This document shows, in pieces, positions 52,346 through 58,852 of a stretch of 58,852 nucleotides of DNA; position 1 is the stretch's first letter, and every line of letters starts with the position of its first letter. Under the pieces are notes generated by a model. The model saw only the letters and a program-made list of their open reading frames with translations, ran no database searches and was not told the origin of the DNA. The position numbers were made by a program, and so were the translations under genes. Location: the IMG/VR virus record IMGVR_UViG_3300030098_002040, positions 5,151-64,002 of that record; one strand, 5' to 3'. Origin of the DNA: a virus.

Positions 52346-53051
52346 CTATATCTCCAAATAATCTATCAATTAAATCATCAATAACAGACTCAATATCAGG
52401 TATACGTTGTTCTCTTCTAGCTTTACATAGCTCACAAGAGCATTTACTTTCTGTTTGACATTCTAAACCTAACCAAAATTTTATCCTCCTGATAACCATT
52501 TGTCGCAAGTTCTCTTCGGTAGTTTCGTTAATAAGAGTAGTAGTAAATAAGTCCTGATAGTCAGCCCTACCCATGTCTTTTGATACCGACAGCAATTCAG
52601 ACTCATGCGTTCTCCATTCTGCGTCTGCATTTTCCATCGTTCTAGATCCCGCAGTAACAAATATTTGTATCGCCTTGAGTTTCTTACCTTTGGATAGTTC
52701 GTTAAGATATCGGCAATCATCCACAATGACAAGTCTCTCCCAATACTTTTTCCCTTCATTTAAATCATCCATTTCTTCTGATTGAATCTGTTGTAATTTT
52801 TTATACCATTGATTAACCCAATAGTCTGGGTTATCATCTCGCATAATCTTGCCTAAATGTTGGCAATAATCTCTATACTCTTCCGAGTTTTTATCTTTAC
52901 ATAATCCTTTTTCTTTCGCTGAATCCTTAATAGGACCTGCAAAGGGAAGAAGTATAGGCTTGTATCCTAATTTAAATCCTTCTTCTGCAATAAACTTAGC
53001 AGTTGTTGTTTTACCAACTCTTGCTTGTCCACTTATAGTAATGATTTGCAT
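52332..53051 (-). CDS. Deoxynucleoside monophosphate kinase-like protein, 239 aa
   Basis: P-loop GQARVGKTT near residue 8 follows a hydrophobic strand (QIITIS). The middle holds RDDNPDYWVNQW and a Walker-B-like LVIVDDCRYLNE, where the D-R and N-E-x-x pattern is typical of phage dNMP kinases. C-terminal cysteines CSCELCKARREQR form a possible zinc knuckle. I start at 53051, where GGAGG lies seven bases upstream. Product would be dNDPs feeding polymerization, working with the adjacent reductase. Confidence 0.8.
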   Translation of the reverse strand: MQIITISGQARVGKTTTAKFIAEEGFKLGYKPILLPFAGPIKDSAKEKGLCKDKNSEEYRDYCQHLGKIMRDDNPDYWVNQWYKKLQQIQSEEMDDLNEGKKYWERLVIVDDCRYLNELSKGKKLKAIQIFVTAGSRTMENADAEWRTHESELLSVSKDMGRADYQDLFTTTLINETTEENLRQMVIRRIKFWLGLECQTESKCSCELCKARREQRIPDIESVIDDLIDRLFGDIDEEA

Positions 53052-53548
53052 TTCCATTCCTCCATAACACTTTTTGATGAAACACAATTTGTAACAAGTG
53101 TTTTCCATAAACTGACAGGGCTATAATTTTTTGCAATATTATAAGCTTCATGCTTGCGATAATAATTAAGCCAAGATATAACAGGTACAGTACAAGCATC
53201 GGGCGGGTATTGTTTAAAAAATATTCTTGTCAAAAAATACTTAGTCATTTTATAAGGGTTCATATTAAAATTATTTAAATCATTAAAAAATAAAGAGTGT
53301 GGGATAACATCTGCAAAATATAATACATCTACTGGCTCTACTATTTTTAATAAAGTATTTAACGGAATCCATTTGCTTTTTCTTTTTATATCAGAATGTA
53401 AAGCAAATAAATGTTCATAGTTTTCTCTTCCCTTTTCCCTAACAACTAAAGCAACATGATTAATTCGAGAGCCAGTTAATACATTAACTAACCAACCCCA
53501 AAATGTTTTCTTTTTAAATTGTCCAAATAAAACATATACTTCTATCAA
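53033..53548 (-). CDS. Possible permuted papain-fold (NlpC/P60 or YiiX-like) protein, 171 aa
   Basis: N-terminal FGQFKKKTFWGWLVNVLTGS leads to RINHVALVVRE with a candidate histidine. A cysteine then appears in PPDACTVPVISWLNYYR. The His-before-Cys order is that of permuted papain-fold hydrolases, which often act on peptide or lipid bonds. Typical ELFALH and WIPL spacing is present but no full triad can be proven. It sits between DNA polymerase and kinase genes, and both ends overlap neighbours. Function remains uncertain. Confidence 0.5.
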   Translation of the reverse strand: MIEVYVLFGQFKKKTFWGWLVNVLTGSRINHVALVVREKGRENYEHLFALHSDIKRKSKWIPLNTLLKIVEPVDVLYFADVIPHSLFFNDLNNFNMNPYKMTKYFLTRIFFKQYPPDACTVPVISWLNYYRKHEAYNIAKNYSPVSLWKTLVTNCVSSKSVMEEWKCKSLL

Positions 53549-55230
53549 TGTGTTTCACTCCAATCTTTTCCAACTCTAAACTCACCGTCTAGTTGCATAC
53601 ACTTAAGTTTTTCTCCAGCTTCTTGAATAGAATCTACTGCCATCTGACCAACAGTATCTGCAATACTAGGCTCGCATTCTAACTGCCACTCATCATGAAC
53701 TGTAGCCATAAATCTAGCATTAAGTTTTGCAATTTTCCTATTCAATAAAACTTGAGCAAGTTTCATAACAATAGCACCATCTCCTTGCAATTGAACATTC
53801 AAAGCACTATGCTCTGACCGACAAGGAACTTCTCTACCGTCTAATAAAGTAACTGTTCCCTTTTTAGATACTTGATACTTAACATCATCAATCACTTTCT
53901 TAATAGCTGGTAATTTACTAAAGTAAGACTCCTTTAGTTTCTTGCCCATGTGTGCTGATTGATTTATTATCTTACCAATTTTAGCATCTCCAGCTCCATA
54001 AATCAAGCCATAAAAGAAAGTTTTACTAAGATCTCTGCTAGGTAAACCCGCAGCTTTTTGATTCACAGTATGAATATCATCCGTTAAAATAACATTAGCA
54101 TATGAACCATTGTCGTACTGCATCATTCTAGTAGCTAACATTCTAGCTTCAAGTCCAGAGGCATCAGCCCCTACCATAACCCATTCATCTTTAGGGATAA
54201 ATAAACTTCTTGCACGTTTATCGCCACTAACTTGTTGAAGATTAGGCTGGCTTGCGGTCATCCGACCTGTTACTGTACCTTGAGGATTAATAGAACCATG
54301 TATTCTACCATCTCTACTATTCTCTGCTCGCTTTATCCAATCAGATACTTGTCCCATAAGTTTTGTAATATTAAAATAATCTATTAACATTTTAACTTCA
54401 GGAAACTTTAATCTCTTTAGTACTTCTTCATCTACCTTTGGATTACCTTTATCTGTTTGTGGAGGAATCCAATTGTATTTATCTTGAAGACGTTCAGCTA
54501 TTTGTTTTCTAGATCCGGGATTGAATACAGTAATTCTATCCTTTAATCTTTTACCAGTCTTTTCTGAATGTCTTTCTTCTACTTTAGTTGGAAAGACTTC
54601 ACGAAGACTATCTTCAATAGAACATTTTTCTAATAGTAAATCAATATGCAAAGCTTCTGCTTTATCTAAAGCAAAACCAATACCATTTGATATTTGTTTA
54701 GCTATGATAGTAGTTACTTCATGTTCAAGCCATACGGATTTACTATACTTGTTAGCAAATTCTTTTTGTCTATTGTATATCTCAGCATTTACATGCACAT
54801 CTTGAATGCAATAGTCTAACATTTCTTGTGAAAAGAAATCAAACCCACCAGTGTAGTTTGTTTTTTCTACACCAATGTGTCTACCCCAGCATTCCAGAGA
54901 GTTGCCACCCAATGGGTGACTTGACTTCTCTGGATACATCATCTTGCTAACAACCAAAGTATCAAAAGTAGGAGTGTTAATTTTGCCGTAAGTCCTCTCC
55001 AGCATAGGAATATCATAAATAATAATATTATGACCAATAATAAGATCAGATTTACGCAGAAGTTGAACGCCCAACTCGATGTTATCTTCTGTAAACGTGT
55101 ATATTTTTTCTGTTTCAATGTCTTTGGCAACTAAGCACCATACTTTTGTACCGGCTGGTGTAGCATTTCCTTTCCTATCTAATATAAGTTCGTTTAATCC
55201 ATTCGCTTCTATGTCGAATACTAGTTTCAT
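53545..55230 (-). CDS. Family A DNA polymerase with 3'-5' exonuclease (T7 gp5-like), 561 aa
   Basis: Replicative polymerase. Exonuclease motifs: FDIEANG (D6, E8), GHNIIIYDIPML and YCIQD (Tyr four before Asp). Polymerase motifs: A at D356 (GADASGLEARM), B RDLSKTFFYGLIYGAG with K403 and Y407, C VHDEW with D513. The residue equivalent to E. coli Pol I F762 is Tyr, as in T7, a state associated with virulent phages. It is shorter than T7 gp5 (704 aa); I did not locate a thioredoxin-binding loop. GGAG precedes the ATG at 55230. It follows the primase-helicase gene. Confidence 0.95.
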   Translation of the reverse strand: MKLVFDIEANGLNELILDRKGNATPAGTKVWCLVAKDIETEKIYTFTEDNIELGVQLLRKSDLIIGHNIIIYDIPMLERTYGKINTPTFDTLVVSKMMYPEKSSHPLGGNSLECWGRHIGVEKTNYTGGFDFFSQEMLDYCIQDVHVNAEIYNRQKEFANKYSKSVWLEHEVTTIIAKQISNGIGFALDKAEALHIDLLLEKCSIEDSLREVFPTKVEERHSEKTGKRLKDRITVFNPGSRKQIAERLQDKYNWIPPQTDKGNPKVDEEVLKRLKFPEVKMLIDYFNITKLMGQVSDWIKRAENSRDGRIHGSINPQGTVTGRMTASQPNLQQVSGDKRARSLFIPKDEWVMVGADASGLEARMLATRMMQYDNGSYANVILTDDIHTVNQKAAGLPSRDLSKTFFYGLIYGAGDAKIGKIINQSAHMGKKLKESYFSKLPAIKKVIDDVKYQVSKKGTVTLLDGREVPCRSEHSALNVQLQGDGAIVMKLAQVLLNRKIAKLNARFMATVHDEWQLECEPSIADTVGQMAVDSIQEAGEKLKCMQLDGEFRVGKDWSETH

Positions 55231-55259
55231 ACTTTACTCCTTCGTCCTGATTTTGAGGA

Positions 55260-56981
55260 CTACTCATTTGAAGGCTCCAGTAACAATTGACCTGTGTCAT
55301 CTAGAGCAAAATTTATTTCTTGCAATCTACCTGTAGCTCTGTTGTAATACAATGCCGAAGCAACGCCAGCTCTACCAGTTAGTCTATTCTTTAGAACCCT
55401 AACCGTTGTAGTATTTGCGATCCTTTCGTCAGAATTTTGTCGATCACGTTCAAGAGCAACAACGACATTAGGAACGGAAGCAAGACTACCAGAACCACGC
55501 AGGTCTTGAAGAGTAATCCGGTCGCCTTCTTCGTATGCTTTAGTTGTTTTCTTAAGTTGTGAAACCACATCTATTCTTACTCCTGTTCTTGAGACAAGAC
55601 TTCTCATCTCTTTCATTAAGTTATCAATGACCATTCTTTCAGAGTCATAGTTATCATCTGAAGTTGCAAGTCCTACCGCAGCAGCAGTAATATGATCTAA
55701 TATAATAACTTCAACACCTAGAGAAACAGCCATGTATTCCATTCTTGCAAAGAGATTACTTAATCCACTATGACCAAGGTGATCATAGATATATAACTTA
55801 GTATCATTAAGTTTTTCTTTTGCATCATTGTACATCTCTTCTGTAAACTCGTCAACTATCTGCATATCAATAGGTTCTTTTCCTAGTTTGATCCGCAGAT
55901 CATTCATAGTTTTAGCAGCCTTTAATGCTCTAACAGGTTTGTTTATCATAATAGATATCATATCATCTAGTGTTTCTTGCGGTGCTTCTTCCAACATAAT
56001 TGCACCAACGCTACGACTCTCTTCCAGATGGTGCATAACCAACTCTTTGAGTATTGTTGTCTTACCAGATCCTGTGCCTGAACACCATAGAGTAATCTCA
56101 CCTGATCGTTGACCGACAAGGAACTCAGTAAGCGTATCAAATGGGAATCCATATACTTTTTGCTCCACTCCCTCGGATTTACTTTTAATATCTTTAACAT
56201 GTAGAATTTCATCAGGTGCATATACTTGTGCTTGCCAAACAGAATTGATGACATCCTTGCCAGCTTTATTCATTAGGCATTCATTCGCATCCTTATAAGG
56301 TAAAGATGTAATATAACATTTACCCGGAGGCAGTACCTCTGCAACTCTAGCCATTGCTGCACGACCTGCTTCATCTTGATCAAAGCATAGTACAATTTCT
56401 TCATAGCTTGTTATAAATTCTAAGTTTTGTTTAACTGATTTAATGGCAGATGCTGCACCATTTGGAAGACTAACCACGGGCCATTTGGATTGCAATAGCA
56501 TATTAACAGACATACAATCAATTTCACCCTCAGTAATAATAATCCTTTTGTTTTTCTTGCCAGCACCTGACCAAAGATTTTGTCCCCATAAGGGAAGATT
56601 ACTTGTATCGCCACGCCATACAAACTTTTTATCTGGAGTTCTAATATGCTGAGCAATAAGTTTACCATCTCGATAGTAGTTAGCAATGTCACAGAACTGC
56701 CCATTAATTTTAGCAGTTTGATAATTGTAAAGCTTTGTAGTTTTTTCATCAATAAGTCTATTTGGTTTTGATATACACTCACCATTGATTGGTGAAAAAT
56801 TTATACTAGACGGAACCTTGGTTTCGTATTGCACATTATCTCCTTTTTGAAAATACTCACAGGCAAAACAATACCCATGACCATCGGAGTATCTTACTAG
56901 ATTATCTCCGGAACTATCATTGCCTTGTTGTCTACATGAGGGACAAGGCTCCCTATGAATTGCTTGACTTTCTTCTTGCAT
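55260..56981 (-). CDS. Primase-helicase (T7 gp4-like), 573 aa
   Basis: Makes RNA primers and unwinds the fork. Zinc ribbon CPSC...CFAC (about 12-42), TOPRIM motifs ITEGEIDCMS and CFDQDEAG, helicase Walker A GTGSGKTT, MLEEAPQ, Walker B VIILDHI, and a late QLRGSG-like LQDLRGSGSLA arginine-finger region. Domain order and length match T7 gp4 (566 aa). I choose the ATG at 56981 (AAGG seven bases upstream) over a GTG two codons earlier. A few bases overlap the small gene upstream. Confidence 0.94.
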   Translation of the reverse strand: MQEESQAIHREPCPSCRQQGNDSSGDNLVRYSDGHGYCFACEYFQKGDNVQYETKVPSSINFSPINGECISKPNRLIDEKTTKLYNYQTAKINGQFCDIANYYRDGKLIAQHIRTPDKKFVWRGDTSNLPLWGQNLWSGAGKKNKRIIITEGEIDCMSVNMLLQSKWPVVSLPNGAASAIKSVKQNLEFITSYEEIVLCFDQDEAGRAAMARVAEVLPPGKCYITSLPYKDANECLMNKAGKDVINSVWQAQVYAPDEILHVKDIKSKSEGVEQKVYGFPFDTLTEFLVGQRSGEITLWCSGTGSGKTTILKELVMHHLEESRSVGAIMLEEAPQETLDDMISIMINKPVRALKAAKTMNDLRIKLGKEPIDMQIVDEFTEEMYNDAKEKLNDTKLYIYDHLGHSGLSNLFARMEYMAVSLGVEVIILDHITAAAVGLATSDDNYDSERMVIDNLMKEMRSLVSRTGVRIDVVSQLKKTTKAYEEGDRITLQDLRGSGSLASVPNVVVALERDRQNSDERIANTTTVRVLKNRLTGRAGVASALYYNRATGRLQEINFALDDTGQLLLEPSNE

Positions 56982-57294
56982 TCTCACGCCTTTTAAACTC
57001 CTTTTCAGTTATCTTTCCAAACGCTAAATCATGTCTGTCTCTATACTCTTCATCAGTTACATATTGTTTTCTTCTTCCGTCACCTTTTCCATTTGCTTCT
57101 GCTCCTTTTTCTATATGGGGCATCCATGTTTTTTTATTCTTCTGTTTTGAAGGAGTCATAAACATGTCGTTCTTTACTTGTCCATTTTCTTTTTCCCATT
57201 GTTTAACTCCTCCTACCTTCTCTCTTCTTTTCATTATGTCTTCAACTTTTTTTTCTCTGCTCCATCCATTAGCATTTGATCTTATATTACCCAT
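56953..57294 (-). CDS. Small charged protein, 113 aa unknown
   Basis: Starts MGNIRSNANGWSREKKVEDI at 57294, sharing one base with the previous stop. Very rich in Lys, Glu and Arg, with GGVKQWEKENGQ and a C-terminal KITEKEFKRRENARRKSSNS. Probably a flexible nucleic-acid-binding or bridging protein; no motif is diagnostic. It overlaps the primase-helicase start by about 29 bases, so co-expression is certain. Confidence 0.65.
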   Translation of the reverse strand: MGNIRSNANGWSREKKVEDIMKRREKVGGVKQWEKENGQVKNDMFMTPSKQKNKKTWMPHIEKGAEANGKGDGRRKQYVTDEEYRDRHDLAFGKITEKEFKRRENARRKSSNS

Positions 57295-57635
57295 TATATA
57301 ATATTCTCCTTCCAAAGATCATCGGTTAACTCGGCTTGCAATCCCCAAGCTTCGTCTTCACCATCTCCAGTCCACTCATTAGTTTCATATTGTTTAACAT
57401 GAATAAGTTCATGAACCAGTGTCATAACAAAATTTCTTATGGTTTGATCACCATGTAATTCAATATAATAATTATATTCATTAACTTTTTCACAAGTACC
57501 ATAACAATCATTCATAGGTTTAATACGAACAGTTACACTTAAAAGATAACTAAGTTTCATTCTGTACTTAAACCAATCAATTACATCCGTTACAATTTTT
57601 CTTTGGTGTTTGTATCCACCTTTAACTGCAATCAT
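57294..57635 (-). CDS. SprT-like zinc metallopeptidase domain protein, 113 aa
   Basis: Contains TLVHELIHVKQYE (HExxH) followed ~15 residues later by EDEAWGLQAEL, supplying a third ligand Glu. That arrangement is typical of small SprT/WSS1-like proteins. I start at 57635 (MIAVKGGYKHQRKIVTDVID) because GGGGG lies just upstream and an earlier ATG at 57653 would sit inside the tRNA. Substrate is unknown; DNA-protein crosslink or host-protein removal is a family-based guess. Confidence 0.65.
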   Translation of the reverse strand: MIAVKGGYKHQRKIVTDVIDWFKYRMKLSYLLSVTVRIKPMNDCYGTCEKVNEYNYYIELHGDQTIRNFVMTLVHELIHVKQYETNEWTGDGEDEAWGLQAELTDDLWKENII

Positions 57636-57650
57636 GTTTTCCCCCATGAA

Positions 57651-57723
<73 letters not shown>

Positions 57724-57729
57724 ACTACG

Positions 57730-58104
57730 CTATATAGGGCGTATGCCTAAAGTGAAGTAACCTTCTTCTCCCTTCGGAGCCCACTCTTTAACAGCGTGAA
57801 CAGAGCGAACTATATTATCATCTACCCATAATTTATCATTGAGTAGATCAAAAATTGCTTTGATAAAATTATCTATGTCGCCCTTTGGACATTCTAGTTT
57901 TGTTGATTTAGGTTGTCGTACATAACATTCTAAGTCAACAGCAATGGGCTGATCAATTAAATCAAAGTCAGCACCTAACACTTCGTAGACTACCTTTGAC
58001 CCTTCCTCTCTAAACTTTTTATAAGGACCAGTAAAGTAAGCCCCGAACTTAGATATTCGGGGTCTACTTGCAGCAACTGGGCTTATTGGAAAGGTGTATT
58101 CCAC
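57730..58104 (-). CDS. RusA-like Holliday junction resolvase, 124 aa
   Basis: RusA family layout: N-terminal strand FPISPVAASRPRISKFGAYF, a basic patch, then CPKGDIDNFIKAIFDLLNDK and LWVDDNIV. The D-x-D-N and D-D acidic residues match the RusA active site that cuts branched DNA. Length is typical (about 120 aa). It would resolve replication intermediates, the role T7 gives to gp3. It lies directly after the single-stranded DNA binding protein. Confidence 0.88.
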   Translation of the reverse strand: MEYTFPISPVAASRPRISKFGAYFTGPYKKFREEGSKVVYEVLGADFDLIDQPIAVDLECYVRQPKSTKLECPKGDIDNFIKAIFDLLNDKLWVDDNIVRSVHAVKEWAPKGEEGYFTLGIRPI

Positions 58105-58109
58105 TTCTT

Positions 58110-58631
58110 TTAGAATGGGATATTGTCATCCGTTACTTCAGGAACTTCTTGCTGTTCCACTACAGGTGCTTTGTAATCGGAACCATCGAAGCCATCAGTA
58201 GCGGTGAACCCACCAGAGTTAGCTTTCTCGTTCTTCTCAATGATTTGACAACCATTTAAAAAGAAACTTAGTGAGTTGTCCCTTGATATTACCATCGGGG
58301 ATAGACGAAGACGAACTTTGTCTCCACCAAAAGGAACAGCATCGGTATCATTTGTTGATGCATCCTTACAAGGGAACGTGTTTGTTCCATCCTTAGTATA
58401 AATAGTAGACTTTACTTTAATAGTTGTTACACCATCAGCTTCTCGCATACCATTAATCTTCTTAGCACCTGAATCTTTTAAAGTTTTATCAAGTGTTGTT
58501 TGAAGATCTTCATTAACAACCACAGTAATGTTGTGATTGCCCGGACTTCCAAACTTATCATCTGGTTTGTGTAAGTGTGACCACTGTACATCAAGTGTGT
58601 TAGTATAAATAGGTGACATTTTAGTCATCAT
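58110..58631 (-). CDS. Single-stranded DNA binding protein (T7 gp2.5-type), 173 aa
   Basis: Predicted OB-fold protein: beta-rich core (NHNITVVVNEDLQ, GVTTIKVKSTIY, KVRLRLSPMVISRD) and an acidic tail VPEVTDDNIPF ending in Phe, as in T7 gp2.5, where the aromatic end contacts polymerase and helicase. I start at the double ATG at 58631, since AAGGAG is six to seven bases upstream. The preceding partial gene overlaps by about ten bases. Confidence 0.82.
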   Translation of the reverse strand: MMTKMSPIYTNTLDVQWSHLHKPDDKFGSPGNHNITVVVNEDLQTTLDKTLKDSGAKKINGMREADGVTTIKVKSTIYTKDGTNTFPCKDASTNDTDAVPFGGDKVRLRLSPMVISRDNSLSFFLNGCQIIEKNEKANSGGFTATDGFDGSDYKAPVVEQQEVPEVTDDNIPF

Positions 58632-58852
58632 TTTTTTCTCCTTCATTGTTTTCTTTATTCATTTCACTAGTGTGATTAAATGCTTGGTGATTCAAACGAC
58701 TAATAGTCTGTTGAATCCCTGATTGAATGTGTGACATAGCACCGGCTACATCATTAAGATATCGAACTACGTTCTCAACTTCAACTGCTGGCTTTTCTGC
58801 CTGTGCTTCAGCATCAGCTTTGATCTTAGCTTCCATTTCATCTCGATACTCA
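58621..58852 (-). CDS. Partial small acidic/helical protein at right edge
   Basis: The frame is open to the window end; the visible part includes RDEMEAKIKADAEAQAEKPA and then YLNDVAGAMSHIQSGIQQTI, ending in an Asn/Glu-rich tail. An internal ATG at 58836 has only a weak ribosome-binding site, so the true start may lie outside. No family is recognised. It is the most upstream gene of the replication operon in the window. Confidence 0.55.
   Translation of the reverse strand, partial: EYRDEMEAKIKADAEAQAEKPAVEVENVVRYLNDVAGAMSHIQSGIQQTISRLNHQAFNHTSEMNKENNEGEKNDD

Noticed and set aside
53011-53199. 62-codon minus-strand frame across the kinase start
   Set aside because: Out-of-frame shadow of the papain-fold-like gene and kinase; no ribosome-binding site.

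Overview
The window looks like most or all of the genome of a virulent tailed phage of podovirus type, probably infecting an aquatic bacterium. The host cannot be identified from the sequence. The DNA is AT-rich, essentially every gene is on the minus strand, and genes are packed with 1-11 base overlaps. There is no integrase, repressor, CRISPR array or insertion sequence. Partial genes at both edges show that the window opens and closes inside the gene array. I give no terminal repeat and cannot tell whether the two ends join.

Read in the direction of transcription (right to left), the right end is a replication and nucleotide module: a single-stranded DNA binding protein, a RusA-like resolvase, tRNA-Arg(UCU), an SprT-like metallopeptidase, T7 gp4-like primase-helicase, T7 gp5-like DNA polymerase, a possible papain-fold protein, a dNMP kinase, a 5'-3' exonuclease and a B12-dependent (class II) ribonucleotide reductase. 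Next comes a T7-type particle module: portal, several small membrane or basic proteins, scaffold, major capsid protein, a terminator, and two greatly enlarged tail tube proteins (gp11-like 1368 aa, gp12-like 2042 aa with a cysteine-rich insert). After these come a small terminase candidate, a fibre, a holin-like protein, an exported ClpP-fold protease, tail-associated proteins, TerL, and gp14- and gp15-like internal proteins. A run of tiny Lys/Cys-rich proteins, holin candidates and a LysM-lysozyme lead to a 5199-residue giant protein in the position of T7 gp16.

The main result is in the giant protein. Residues ~1980-2235 carry three consecutive motifs of single-subunit RNA polymerases: GRFY, motif A (D2118..SGQH) and motif B (R2220-K2224-M2228-Y2232). 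Their spacing matches the virion RNA polymerase of phage N4. The same chain carries a DEDDy exonuclease domain (D3312, E3314, Y3486, D3490) and an HExxH metallopeptidase motif (H3772). Downstream lies a second, separate 599-aa RNA polymerase with complete catalytic motifs but a short N-terminal region, as in the N4 middle polymerase. Beyond that is a non-coding stretch with several GAA-triloop DNA mini-hairpins on the strand that would be the template for the following small early genes. N4 virion polymerase uses triloop hairpin promoters of this general kind. The window therefore suggests a hybrid: T7-type capsid and tail architecture with an N4-type injected RNA polymerase and possibly hairpin promoters.

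The left 2.2 kb holds small early-type genes, a near-perfect extended -10 sigma70 promoter, and an elaborate inverted-repeat structure just upstream of it. Several of the small proteins look like diverged copies of one another.
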